This document shows, piece by piece, positions 35,765 to 48,300 of a stretch of DNA of 64,000 nucleotides. The stretch's first letter is position 1. The number at the start of each line of letters is the position of its first letter. The position numbers were made by a program, and so were the translations under genes. The stretch is from Nymphaea colorata (Eukaryota > Streptophyta > Magnoliopsida > Nymphaeales > Nymphaeaceae): positions 35,827,115-35,891,114 of the forward strand of contig NC_045138.2 in the NCBI RefSeq assembly GCF_008831285.2. The letters are read 5' to 3'. A model generated the notes under the pieces. That model worked only from the letters and a program-made list of their open reading frames with translations. It searched no databases and had not been told where the DNA came from.

Positions 35765-36929
35765 TGATGAGACAGGAATCTGAATTCCATTACGAGGAAA
35801 GCTAATTTTGTCCAGAGATGAAGAGTCATATCCAATGTTGAGGCATGGGCCTTTTTCTCCTTTTTCTTTCCCTCCTAGAAATCTTTTCTATTGTAATTCT
35901 TGAGGTTCCACGATCTGTGGTTGTACTTGTGTTTCATGATATTTATATGTTTATAGATTTTTGTTGCTTAGCAGCACTGCATGACGATAGCATTCCATTT
36001 TTCTTCTTCTCCCCTTTGTTATTTGATCTCTGATGCGCATGTTGCTGTTCCGGTGGAAGTATGTTCTTGAAAAGTTTGTTGGGTCTCTGGATTGCAGGAA
36101 AAAGTACCGGACGGGTAAAACACGGATGTGTGTGTGTGTATGCTGGATTCATACAGTCCCGGACATGTGCCTTGGTGCAGTATTTTCTGATCGACAAATT
36201 TCTATTCAACGGCTAGTTTTTTCAACTAACACTACAACCTCGCATCCAACTTATTAAATTTACATGCTTTCATCAAAAATTTATATATTGCTATGGTGAA
36301 CAAAAATGACATGTCAAATTAAGGCTGTATGTTTATTTCTTTTTTCTTTTTGCGTTCGAAAGGAAAAAACTGAGCGGGGAATGTAACATCATATGTGTCG
36401 AAGCATTGAGAAAACTTGATTTCAAAGGCTTTGAGAAAGGGTTTAGATGCTTACATCCCATGCTTGAACTGAAACGGGTCCTTAGACACACTATACCGAG
36501 CACTAATGCAGTTTTGAGCCGAGTTCTTACGGGTCGGATGATGGTAACAGTTAGGTTATATCTAACGCCGTGGTGCTTGAACGAGAGTTATCTTCTTCTC
36601 CCACATGAACGTCTTCGTTGCTCGTCTCTCCTCTTTGGGAGACTGATCTTCTCTTGTCTTCTGTTTCTTATTTTGGCTCTTTATCCAAGAAGGCCTTCGT
36701 CTAAGAAGAAGAAGATGGTGCACGCCCCGTGAGGTATCACCGAAGGACCGGGACTGCGAGGGTCGGGTTGCCGGATTGCACAGACAAGCAAGAAAAATAA
36801 CTGAATGTTTTAACGCTGTTCAGTTCATGCAAAAACCTATTGTTACACGGAAGTTATGGTAGGATCTAAGTCAGATGTTGGCCAGATTGTCGATTCTCAT
36901 ATTTGTCTTCAGATGATGCAAGCTGGCCT

Positions 36930-37680
36930 AATTGGTCATCTTCAACTCCAGAAGCCTCCTTCAAGCTCGTTATGCTACTTTTCCCCTTGAGCTTTGAACA
37001 AGAAATCTGTGCCTTCTGATGAAGAGAGGCTTGGCTAAAATATCTACTATTCTTTTCTGATGATGTAAAGGACGTGAGGCAAGAGGAGAAATCCCACTGC
37101 TATCACACAAGCAGAATCGGTGTTCTTGTATCATTGATCCTAAGCTCATTGACCAGGGGGTCTTTATTTTTGTGACTCCAATAGCAACATTAACAAGACT
37201 TCAATATTTAGCTTCACTAACTTCTTCTTCTTCTTTTTCTTTTTTTTTTTAACTCTGTAGATTTGATCGATGATACATATCCTTCAGTAGATCCCAGAGT
37301 ATCAACATTAACTAATTTAGTCGTAAGGGTCATACTATAATCTGTGATGCCCGTTAAGTAGCAAATGATTCTCAACAACAATCCAATGTTCAACTATGGT
37401 GTCCTTCGGTAGTGAAAACACTAATACATTGTTTTATGAATCTGCCTCAAGAAATTCAAAGAGTCATGCAATACTGCAGCGTAGTGAGTTGTCAATAATG
37501 ACGCTTTATAATGCAATAATGGCTCATGGTCTCCAAACGTCAAAATAAATAATCTGAGGGGTTTGTTAACGTGAAATTCAATCCTGTGGAAGAGTCAAAC
37601 ATGACTCTTGCCCTTATGACAGACTTCACAACCATTATTGAAAAAATTCAGAAAACGACAATCCGAATTTGTTCACAACC
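36930..37680 (-). mobile_element. Decayed Ty1-copia retrotransposon fragment
   Basis: Read on the minus strand and allowing frame breaks, pieces of a copia polyprotein are recognisable in the expected order: a Cys/Lys-rich CHKGKSHV block followed by LFILTFGDHEP (compare the start of copia integrase) near 37640-37500, LLLRIICYLTGITDYSM (compare the RT/RNase H junction, RILRYLKGT) near 37400-37330, LCDSSGISPLASRPLHHQ near 37110-37060, and VDILAKPLFIRRHRFL (compare ADIFTKPL) near 37050-37000. Stops and frameshifts interrupt every block, and most of integrase and RT is missing between the first two. LTRs were not identified. It is not functional. Confidence 0.6.
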
Positions 37681-37789
37681 AGGGGGGTTGAATTATAGTT
37701 TTAATATTTTAACAAGAGCTAAAATATGATTATTCAGAATTTTTTATAGGATAAATAATTTTTTTAAAATATACATATACATTTTTAGC

Positions 37790-37842
37790 TTTTTTTTGAA
37801 AGAGAGCCAAAGCTCCTGCCGGCCCCCCTTGGCTCTGCCCTG
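37790..37842. repeat. GC-rich repeat end, copy 1
   Basis: Contains TCCTGCCGGCCCC followed by TTGGCTCTGCCC, preceded by an A/T-rich stretch. It resembles 38290-38332. It is probably an end fragment of a common plant transposon, but the family is not recognised. Confidence 0.4.
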
Positions 37843-37950
37843 TTCACAATCCATTGGACAATTTCCATAGTCATGTGCCAAAGCCAACTGTGCCAGTGTT
37901 CAAAACGTCACTTTTTTCACCAGCATGAACTACTTTTGATGGCTAGTCCT

Positions 37951-37968
37951 TATATATATATATATATT
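37951..37968. repeat. (TA)n microsatellite
   Basis: Uninterrupted TA dinucleotides in spacer. Confidence 0.85.
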
Positions 37969-38235
37969 CCTCTAGTCTTCTTTGCTGTCTTCATTAAATA
38001 TAATTTAGTAAAAATGATCGGGAGAATGGAATATAGTAGTAAAGTATTCAAATTGAGGTGTGTGTATACTCCCATCAACAGATACATATATACAAGTAGC
38101 TAACAAACCCTGATATATCAAACTTAATGAGAATCATCCGGATTGTTGATTTCAAGGAGATAAAGTGGTAGAGATTAAATTGCAAATATAAATGGCAAGT
38201 TTTTCAAGGGTCCAAAATATTAAATTTTTTTATAT

Positions 38236-38332
38236 AGGCTAGATGGAAGTTTTTTAAAATATGTATTTTAAAAAAACTTTGAGGGTGGTATGGGTGCATG
38301 GTCCCCTGCCGGCACTCCTGGCTCCGCCCCTT
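38236..38332. repeat. GC-rich repeat end, copy 2
   Basis: A/T-rich block with a TTTTTTAAAATATG...TATTTTAAAAAAACTTTGAGGG arrangement followed by CCTGCCGGCACTCC and TGGCTCCGCCCC. It shares its 3' part with 37790-37842. Confidence 0.4.
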
Positions 38333-38821
38333 CTTCCACGGTGAGGTAGTTGAGTTTTCTCCAAGTTCAATTGATAAGTGAAAGTCCAACGAACAAGAGG
38401 ATAGGAACCAATTGTCAACGAATGAAGGAACGATGGTGCTTTCATTGATCACTTCTCCTTATGCAATTGTCATTTTTAATGCATAAAGAAGACTTCGAAT
38501 GGATCAATTCCGCTCACAATTGTCGTTCTCAAGTAGGAATGCTTGATGTTCACATTTTCTTCATCAAAGTCGGCACAAAAAATTTCCAGTACTTGAGCAT
38601 TGAGAAGAAAAAAAGAGAAGCTTCCGAAGGTGGGAGCGGTTATTTGATCTTTGTGGGAACGGGAAAGCTCTTTGTTGCTCGATTCGGCCGTCTCTTCGTT
38701 TACACTCCAGGTGATTTTGGAGTTCCTATTTATTCAAAGAATTCGGCGCCGTCTTGAAAATTTCCACTAAACTTGCTAAAGTGACTAAAAAAAATTGCTG
38801 AAAATTCCTGTTTGTAGCGAA

Positions 38822-38841
38822 TCTCTCTCTCTCTCTCTCTT
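38822..38841. repeat. (CT)n microsatellite
   Basis: Ten CT units in spacer. Confidence 0.85.
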
Positions 38842-40029
38842 TCTTCTGTTGTTGTCTATGTATGTTTAAAGATCCAGGAGCTGTGTTTTGGCATTTGAAG
38901 AAGATGATCCTTGTACCACCAAGTAGACTTTTAGGTTGGAGTTCACGATCTTGGTCAGTTATTTCTTCATGCCAAACAAGCCCTCAAGTTGTTCCTACCT
39001 AACTAGGAATGGAGGTTCTTGGCTCTCACGTAAACGTTGCTACAGATTAGGCTACTCTGCATTAGCTCTCATTTCTTAGTTTTTACACTAATGATGAAAC
39101 CAATGTCACATAACTAATACTCGTACGAATTAAAAGTGCGATTAAAAAAAAAACAAAAAGAAGAAAGAAAATAGTTTTTCCTTATATGGTGCATTTTAAA
39201 GGGATTTCAAAACTTGTAACTCACATTTAGATGATAGGTGTGAAAAGAATATCAGAAATAACTTGCAGATTTGAGTTCCATTTAAAAACCATAGGAGAGC
39301 TTAGAATCCGCCCATATTTAGTATTTTAAATCACTCGATATGTTCTTGACATTCTAAGGAAACATTTGCTTGCCTTGTTAAAAACGCAACCACCAACTTG
39401 TTTTTGTTCAGGGGATGCTCTCCACCACGCGAATGAGAAAATCTTAGATATACGTGTGACGACATTCCGTGCTTGCCTCAAGGCAACACGAAACTCTGAA
39501 GAATGGTTCAGACGTCTCCATCGTGCATGTTCCCAGATGTAACTGGACTTATAATAATAGACAGCCGCGCGCTTTCGTTGAACTTTTCTCTCCAATGGCG
39601 TCCGCCAGCTTCAATTATAAGAAGCCTCGTCTGTTTATTTTTATCGTCTACCAGACCGCGTCCAACCCCTGTCACTGTGTGCTTGAATCATTCCCCCGCT
39701 CCATACTTTTGCTTAAACTCCATAACGTCACCTGTCGCTGTCTGCAGCATTTACGTTTAATGGAAAATGATTCCCCTAAGAAATTGTGTACATGGTAATG
39801 AAAAACTCTTGGATTGAAGGACCCGCAATGAACGTTCCTCATTTGCCAATATAAAAAAATAACTTTTTTTTTTTTATATATATAAAGCAACAAACATATT
39901 TTCACGCGGAAGCGGAACCGCTCTTTCTTAGTTGATGACTCTCTCCTAAGAAAATCTGGACTTCTCTGGATGTAAAAGAAGCAAGGAATTGTCGTTTGAG
40001 GAAATTTTTTCCAAATGTCAGCATCCATA

Positions 40030-40531
40030 GATTGTGTCAATTACCATTGCAATGTTCTTTTAACATGCTAATCAGACTAAACAGATTTGAAGAAGATGGA
40101 AGTGGGATTAATGGCAGCGGCAGGATGCAGAGTAGAAGAAACTAAGCAGTCGCTTTTTTGGTAGTGGGCCTTTAATATTATATAATTTGCCTTCATGATT
40201 GTGTCAATTACCATTGCAATGTTCTTTTAACATGCTAATCAGACTAAACAGATTTGAAGAAGATGGAAGTGGGAAAATGGTAGCGGCAGGATGCAGAGTA
40301 GAAGAAATTAAGCAGTCGCTTTTTTGGTAGTGGCCCTTTAATATTATATAATTTGCCTTCATGATTGTGTCGATTACCATTGCAATGTCCTTTTAACATG
40401 CTAATCAGACTAAACAGATTTGAAGAAGATGGAAGTGGGATAATGGCAGTGGCAGGATGCAGAGTAGAAGAAATTAAGCAGTCGCTTTTTTGGTAGTGGC
40501 CCTTTAATATTATATGGTTTGCCTTCATGTA
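40030..40531 (+). repeat. Three tandem copies of a 166-bp unit
   Basis: Copies start at 40030, 40197 and 40363, each opening GATTGTGTC[AG]ATTACC and closing near TTTGCCTTCATG. They differ at only a few positions (for example GATTAATGG / GAAAATGG / GATAATGG), so the duplication looks recent. No ORF spans the array. Confidence 0.92.
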
Positions 40532-40985
40532 TGAGAACATGAATAGTAGTCGTTCGGAAGCAAGGACAGAGTGTTCGTGATCCTAATTAACGAGGAAATA
40601 GAGAAACCTCAAGGCAACAGCTAATGGCGCCCCGTGCCGATCCGGAAGTTGCTTTGATTGCTGGCAACAACTACCGAAGCTTCATTATTTATTCACACTA
40701 AAATCAAATCAAGCCAATCATGGACAGCTCTCCCAAAATGAGAACATCTTTAATCCAGAAAAGAAGAAAAAGGAAGCGGAATACAGAACCCAAACCAGAA
40801 AAAGGCAAAAAAAGCCTCGAGAAAAAAAAAATATATCATAAAAAAGGTGACTGTATACCAAGTAATGTCTTTATGTCTTCTCTATTTATACAAAACGCAA
40901 AAATTTAATAATCCATCCATCTCTACTTATTTAAATAACAAAACGGGAACGAGGATGATAATGGACTGCGTCCACCGGAAGCCGG

Positions 40986-41786
40986 TCACCACTTGACGGA
41001 GTATGCGCAATCCTTACTGACGACCGTCGCGTCCGCCGTCAGCTTGTCCACCGTCACGTCGCAGCGGACCTTGACGGTGAACTTCCACGTCTTGACGGAA
41101 CCGACCTTGAGCTTGATGGGGGCGTCGATGGACACGTACAAGGAGACGCGGCCGTTGTTCTGCCCTTGGATCAGCGCGTCGCGGACGGTGCTCGTCAGCT
41201 GGACGTTCGACCCCGTAAGCGCCGTCACGAAGACCGTCACGTTCTGCGTTCCCTGGTAGAACGTCGGAAGCTGGCCGGAAACCAGCTGCTGGCCGGAGCA
41301 CGAAATGTAGACGCTGCTGCCTGTCTCGTAGAAGATGCCGATCTTCTTGTTACGGTTCTCCGCGCGGACGGAGACGTCGAACTCGGGAGACGCGATCAGC
41401 GTCTGCGAGACGTTAAAGCCCTTGACGGAGAGGGAATCGATGGAGTAGGAGGGGGCTTTGGGCTGCAAGACGAAGTACAGGACGGCGGCGGCAACGGCGG
41501 CGGCGATGGCGAGGAGGATGAGAAAGAAGACGAACCAGCAGAGGACGCGGCAGAAGGAGCAGCCGCGCTTGGGGCGGGAGTAATTCTTGTAGAGGCGGGC
41601 GTTCTCGGGTGGGGGCACTCTGTAGATCGTGTCCTTGGGAATTTGGATCACGTAGCTGGGGGTCGGAGAGGAGCGAGGGTTGGAGTGCTCTCCCGAGTCG
41701 AACTTCGACTTTGCGTCGGACTCCGAATGATTAGGCTGCGGCTGGTTGGCGGGCTCCGGAGCGGCTGGGTGCACGCGCTCCGCCAT
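40986..41786 (-). CDS. NDR1/HIN1-like (NHL) membrane protein, LEA_2 domain
   Basis: Single exon, 266 residues, start MAERVHPAAPEP. The cytosolic N-terminus is Pro-rich with a basic stretch (SRPKRGCSFCR), followed by one transmembrane helix at about 81-107 (VLCWFVFFLILLAIAAAVAA) and an extracytosolic LEA_2 domain at about 115-240. NHL motifs are present: NRNKKIGIFYE (144-154) and FYQGTQNVT (176-184). The family includes NDR1, needed for some disease-resistance responses, and stress- or salicylate-inducible plasma-membrane proteins; this member groups best by eye with the NHL6/NHL13 type. An in-frame ORF runs 80 codons further upstream, but the MAERVHP start fits family N-termini and the extension has no family features. 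The coding sequence is strikingly GC-rich against an AT-rich surround. Confidence 0.92.
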   Translation of the reverse strand: MAERVHPAAPEPANQPQPNHSESDAKSKFDSGEHSNPRSSPTPSYVIQIPKDTIYRVPPPENARLYKNYSRPKRGCSFCRVLCWFVFFLILLAIAAAVAAAVLYFVLQPKAPSYSIDSLSVKGFNVSQTLIASPEFDVSVRAENRNKKIGIFYETGSSVYISCSGQQLVSGQLPTFYQGTQNVTVFVTALTGSNVQLTSTVRDALIQGQNNGRVSLYVSIDAPIKLKVGSVKTWKFTVKVRCDVTVDKLTADATVVSKDCAYSVKW

Positions 41787-44700
41787 TGATGATAGAAAAA
41801 CTGGTGTAGCTTGGGCTACCTCCGCTATATCACTTCTTTCCCCTTCCTTCTTCTTCCGCGTCTCTGAGAAATGGGGATAAGAGAGGGAGAGGGGGGATGG
41901 GATGAATGGGGTTCTTAAGTAGAGGGGAGAAGAGGGAGGAGGCGACCAGGTAAAGGGCTCTCTGAGACATTTATCTGAACCAAAACGCGTCGTCCGCGTT
42001 CCAGAAAAAGTCTTTGTTCTCCACAACCACGGCGTCGGAGAAGGTGAGGGTTAAAAAGATGGGGGAATCCTGTTTTGCCGAAAGTAACCCCCGGTGTTGT
42101 CGTCTCTTGTGATTGAAAATTTGGATAGGTGAACATGGATCCCTGCTTAACTGTGACCCTGATCGTGAGGGCATCACCTTTGGCCGGATAGGATGATTTG
42201 AAAACGGGCTTGGGGGGTTCTGTGACCCGAAATCTTAATGGATCTAGTTTCTTACGTGCAACATCACGAGAAGTTGTAGGGAATCGGTTCAAGTTTGCAA
42301 AGCTTATAAATGAGAAATAAAAGTGTTTGAATAAAGAAGCAATTCTTAGCCTTTCCGGACGATACCCACCTCGATTTACGTGATTCTTTCCTCGAAATCG
42401 CATTCAAAGGTGCAAAAATGAGTGGTGTGGCAGTTGCGCCGCAAGCTCAGACCCGAATCATGTATCAAAACAAAAAATGGATCCGGGATCCCAGTGAGGG
42501 CATTTTTGTCGTTCCACCTGAAAAAGCATCTCCTCCTCCTGAAAGTAAACCCAACGTCAAAAAACAAAGGCGAGCGAGCCCCACTGACCCTGACTTTTAG
42601 TGGCCAAATGACCAACCTGCCCTCGGGTTAGCTCGCCAAACGGTCGTTTTTTACTTTTTGGGGGTTCTTTGTTTTCCTCTGGGATGATATGCGGACAGCT
42701 CGGCCAGTTGGCAGCGGAAACGCGGGCCCACACGGACTGGAGCGCAGCGCGCCGCGCCTGGAGGCGACGTGACCGCACGCAATTCCGGCCGTCGAGCCCC
42801 GGTTCAGGCAGGCGCTTCTTCTTTGGACAGGGCGAGCGTGGGTTCCGACTTCGACTGCATAAGCCTCGTCCCTACCGTCCATCCCAAAGATATGTCATAT
42901 CTGGACGAGGAACGTTGGCTCGTTGATTAAGCTAATGCCCAGCAGCTGAAACGGCAGACCCTTAAACCCGGCCTAAACGCATCGACCTTCTTCCGCCTTC
43001 GCTTTCACATATTTCCAAGACTTTCACATGCAGTTATGACGTGTTTTTTTATTTCCCGGTGTCGTGAAAATCGAAAAAATTGATCCAACCGGCCAACCTG
43101 ATTGAATCGGATCTTTCGCTCTTCTAGATTGTTCTTTTTCTTCTTTTTGGAACTGCTTTTTGCAGTTTTTCAATTGTAATGCGTCGCAATTTTTCAAAGA
43201 AGCATATTTTGCAACAAAGTATATGTGATCCAGATGATTATTCTAGCTAAATAAGCCATGTTAACATGTTTAGGTGTATAAATTCACTAATCATGACCTC
43301 CAACCATAGTTGTTGCGACTGTGATTGCTCTTTAAAGCGGCAGAAAAAGAATAAGTAGTGGTCACATTGCCATATATGTATTTGGTTTGACAAATTGAGC
43401 ACGCATTTGCTTCGCATGGTATTGTGGTTTAAGTCAAGGAATGAAACTGTGGAAACTAATGTGGATCTGAAGTTGGTTGTTGATTAAGGACAGAGTTAGG
43501 CTGATGCGTTGCGGCTGGCTTACTCCACTAATCAAATGGGAAACGAAGCAAAAATTCTACATGTGGCTGCAATCAATACTTTGTGTTCCTCTTTTCCAGT
43601 ATGTCGACTGATCAAGATGATTGCTGGAACATTCGTGGACTCCTGAATTGTTTTAATCCTTTTTCTTTCCATGGCGATTTCCTTTCCTTTTCTCAATATC
43701 TATCTATGTGCATGTTACATATATGACAGGCGAATTCAACACCTACTTTAGCCATTCAGCCTGCTGGACAAGATTCTGACTGGAATTTTCAAATTTAAAT
43801 CTGCAATTAACGTTGTAAGACTCAAATTTATGAATTTAAAGAAAATATAGAAAACTCATGCCTAAATTAGATTTTTAACTGTTTGATTTTAAAACATTAT
43901 AAAATCCAATTCGCATATCAAATTTTGAATACGTGTTTTTCCAAACCTAGAAATTTTAACCTTCCAAGTTCATCTACGGAATTGAATTGCAGGAAATCGA
44001 CTGGACGGTGATAGTATGTATCTACCATTCAGTTAACATTAAATCGGACGGCTCATCAGATCTGTTTCCTTTCCTCTGTCTTCTCTCTCACATCTTCTGA
44101 AGGAATAGCTCCGCCGGCTCCTCCCCCACTGTCGCCAGCCCACCTGCCCGGTGGCATCGTGACTTTTCTATGGCGTTGTCACAGACACGTAGGATTTGGT
44201 TTCTCCAATTTTTTTCTGCTTCTAGTCTATTTCCAAAACGGTTTTTTGTATTCAAATTCATGCTCTTATTTTTTAGAGTAAAAAAGCATTCTCACCGTTG
44301 ATTGCACATTAATGTAGGCATATAGATCTAGGAGCAACCTTTCAAAAATCTAACGATGTGGGTGCCATCGTCACGTTTAAGAACTAAGGAAATCGCATGC
44401 GAACTATTCCGTTTATCGGCCAATTTTCTTAATTCCTTACAAAATATTATTTGTCGAACTGAATAAAATAAATTTCAAGTTGAATCTTAGGTTTTCTCAA
44501 GTAGAGTTATCATTTATGCACAGTTTTGTGAAAATTGTTAGCTTTTAACTATCATTGAATTGGAAATTCTTATAAAATATTGTTTGCACATTTACATTTA
44601 TGCGGATAATTTTGTGATCACCAGTTCAGTTCGTGAAGCGACAATCTCGAAGTTCACTCTACATGCGTGCACGTCTGCGGGCTTGGTCCCATAAGCGAGA

Positions 44701-45320
44701 AAAAAAGGGAAAGCTCTTTAGACAGACATTCAGAATCTCATGCCACGATTCAAGAGCCTAAAATCGAGGCACAAACTTAGTTTCAACCCAACAGCCTCCG
44801 AGCCCGGGATGGCGTTGGGCCCTTACTGGTTTCCAACTAGGGTTGCACCAGCCCAGCTCAGCTCACCGCCTTGCAGCAGCCAACGCTAAATTTGACCAGG
44901 ACGTGAGTCCAAGGATAACTTATCTTCTCATTTGACTAGAATATCCTGAAACGTTACATGGGATTTCTCTATTGAACCGACCTTGCCCACGAGCGACGCC
45001 ACAGGCCACCCGCCAAGGTAGTGGCAAGTCGACTTCCTGGCGAGTGCCGTTGAGACATCAGCAAGTGGACGTGCCAAAATCCAGGGGCTCTGGAACGTTC
45101 CCAAGAAAATAGACGTACAAATTAAAAAGGGACAAAGAAGCCTTTCGGGCGTTATGGACCTTTCAGTGCTTGAATTCTCCAAATATTAATTAATGTTAAA
45201 CTACCTCTCTCCTTGTCCAATGAAAATTCTACTATAAATTAAACAATGATGAGGATGAAAGCTTAGAAAGACAAAATTATGAAAATGGGGAGAAAATTCG
45301 CTACAAAGTTTCTCGGTAGG
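41787..45320. other. 3.5-kb spacer between the NHL gene and the P5A ATPase
   Basis: The part next to 41786 must hold the NHL promoter and leader. The part next to 45320 holds the 3' UTR of the ATPase. Several ORFs of 60-160 codons occur at 41900-42930 on both strands, but their composition follows the local GC content and none is recognisable. Nothing else is seen. Confidence 0.5.
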
Positions 45321-48300
45321 TTACAATGCCTTCTTCTGCGCTATAGCTGCCGGACGTTGCCGCCTCTTCCGTGATGGCATCTTCCCTGGAAAGGCCCACC
45401 TCAATAACCGCTCCCACAATAAACAACTCACCATCATGAGCATTGCCCAGCCAAGCAGCTTCGTACCAAAAGGCTGCGGCAATGGCACAAGCTTTAACCA
45501 ATCATTCAAACTCCTGAACAGATCGGAAGTAATAGCCGTGAAAAATACGACGGCCATAGTGAGCGCGTACAAGAAAGGCTTGTTCTCCCTTATGCTCTGG
45601 TTAAAAGGATGGCCCATGTAGTTCACGGCAAAAGTGGCTACCTGAATCATCATGCTAGCCATGTAAGAGACCGTGTTCACCAGATTAGGATGGAATTCGG
45701 AATCTGGCTCTACACATTCCTCTGGCATGTACTTCTCCGCTTCCTTCACTGATGAGATGAGGAATAACAGGTGAATTGCAAACTGACCAAGCAGGGAGAG
45801 AAAGACGTAAGCACAGAAAATATTTGGGTGCGGGCGCTCAGGCGAGAGTGTTGAAAGTGGCCGGGCATGCGAAATGAAGAGGAAGAACGCTGCTGTGAAG
45901 ACACCGCTTATGGTGGCCTGCATGTCGCCGAGTTTAACGCCATCCAGGTACATAACACTTAGAACATAGGCAGTCGCGAGGCAGTTGAGGCCCAGAATCT
46001 TGAACATCTGAAGTGTCGTCACAAGTGTACTCCGACCTTGGCGGATTATGTCAAGAGTGGGCGAAACTGAAGCATGTTTTGCAGTGAACGGTGATGCCAT
46101 TGACGCATCTCCGAGCTTGACAATGGGTGGGGAACGGCCATCACCCTCTTCATTCATCTCATCCATGAGCTGCTTCAGCTTGAGACGCTGCTTCTCAGCT
46201 GCAGTCAGATGACGATTAGCAGTGGCGTTAGAACCTGATTCTGATGCCTTTGGTGCTCGACTGGCTCTGCTTTTACTCTGTCCGGATCCATCTCCATTCA
46301 GACCAAGCGACTCCGTTCCTGGTTTTGACTGCTTCTTCTGTTTCCCGACCTTCGTGTCGCTCTTGGAAGCTTCAGCTGATGATGAACCATCTGGTTGTGC
46401 TGGTGGTATTGCATTCAGTAGGGCAACACCCACATGAGCCTACAAAATATAAAATATTAAAGCAACAAATCATGCTAGGATCTACAACATTGTTCTTGAG
46501 AGTAAAAAGTTCTGCTATATAGTATGGGATGGTAATCAAAACGCCAGATCAACCATCATGCATGAATTCCTAAACATTTGCAATAGGTAAGATCCCAAAA
46601 GTTCTATAATAATGTAGAAAATCTTACTTTGTAATCTCATGGGTGTGTTGGCAGATATGGTTGCAGAGTAATCTCATAAAACTTGGTTAAATGGACATGG
46701 TCAAAGTGTGTGGTGATGCAACCTTACAGAAACACTGGAAAACAAACAATTGATACACATTTGAACAAAGCAATAGCCCAAATAGGAGTAACAGCGTGAC
46801 ATGGTCCAGAAATTGTATCCTGAGCTCCAAACACGATATTAGACTTGACCCCGACTCAAAAGGAAAAATCAGTATCGTCTCAAAATGGTCTATGTTTGTT
46901 CTCATCAAGACGAGTCCCAATTTCTCAATTCCTGTGGAATAGACTACATGGAAGGTCATAATAGGAATGGAAGAAAATTATTATTTAGAGTTTAACTTGA
47001 ACAAGAACAATTTTTGCAGCAAAGATTAACATGATGGGCACAGAAAGTTCTGAAACGCCAGAAGTAGGATGGACCTGAACACCATCAACTCAACCACGCC
47101 AATAAGAAATAACCCCTTACAAAGAATGGATGACCGGGTACCTCAAACTGCATAAACTACAAAACCTGAAACACCATATCAAACATATAACAATGCCTCC
47201 TTTAAAGTTAAAATTGCTTTGCAATACCAAGTAGGTCCAGTTGTTCCAAAACGTAGGACAGGGGCATGTATGGCACAACCTTTATTCTAATCCAAAATAT
47301 GAAGGAATCGTGTAGTAGAAAAGCAGAAAATGATGTCAACCTGCTTTAATGCCCCAACATCATTCGTTCCATCTCCACACATCAAAGTCATCCTCCCAAC
47401 TGTCTTGAGAGTGGTCATTATGAGTTCCTTCTGATCTGGGGCAACCCTTGCAAAGACCTGATTTATATAGAAAACATATGATTAGATAGTAAGAAGCTTA
47501 CAATAAGTACCACAGTCACATCTCCCAGATGCTCACCTTTACAAATGGAATGACTTGCAGAGCAGCTGAACCTTGTTGTAACATTTCAAAGCAGTCCCCG
47601 CCAATACAAAGATCGAAAGATTCTGACAAAGATTCCACTTCATTTTGACTGCATAAATATCAAAACTCAGCGGCAATTACTTCAATTCTGGCAGCAAACG
47701 TGGCCAACACCTATAGAGTATGTGTGCGTGTATTTATTTAATAATCAGTTTTATTTTAACAATACAAGTTTCCATGCATATGAAATTTCAAAAATGAAGT
47801 CCCAAGCTAATTATTTTTCCTCAAGGAATACACGTAGATATGACTGTTTGTCATATGTATACCCACACACATGCACCTTTTTCTTCTACTCCAGTCCTTG
47901 TTCTTGTTCTTTACTTTTGTTTTCTCTCCTTCCTCTTCTTTTCATTTTCTTTCTTCAGTTCTTATGTGTCCATCTACCATGGCTAAGCCATATACCGTGA
48001 CAGGTCCATGGCACAGTTAGGAAGCCTAAGCAAATTTAGACACGACAAGAATTTGTCATATCAGACACTCACCTGTAAGAAATCGTCTGACTTTCATCTG
48101 GTGAGACCCACTCAAATCTTTGAGAGCCCCTCACTGGAGTCAGAATTAGTGATGGTTTAGAAATAATGTGTACTTGGCTTGCCACATGGCAGGCTGTTAA
48201 AGCTTGATCTCCAGTGATCATCACCTACAAAGAAAGATGGTCAACCATGAAAATCTTTGATAGTAAGTATACTTGGAGAATAAACACTGACATTTTGTGT

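Larger units (their letters stand above)
35765..40985. other. 5.2-kb repeat-bearing spacer
   Basis: Beyond the 3' UTR of the ERGIC3-like gene this stretch holds a copia relic (36930-37680), two related GC-rich repeat ends (about 37790 and 38300), TA and CT microsatellites, and a 166-bp tandem array. No intact gene is seen. Confidence 0.6.

Noticed and set aside
40030-40531. CRISPR-like array
   Set aside because: Units are 166 bp with no spacer-repeat pattern, in a plant nuclear context; it is an ordinary tandem duplication.
41166-41789. 207-codon ORF on plus
   Set aside because: It is the exact antisense of the NHL gene in GC-rich DNA; stop codons are rare there by composition. No domain is visible.
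41915-42403. 162-codon minus ORF upstream of the NHL gene
   Set aside because: No domain; overlaps the expected NHL promoter; several overlapping ORFs in the same GC-rich area.
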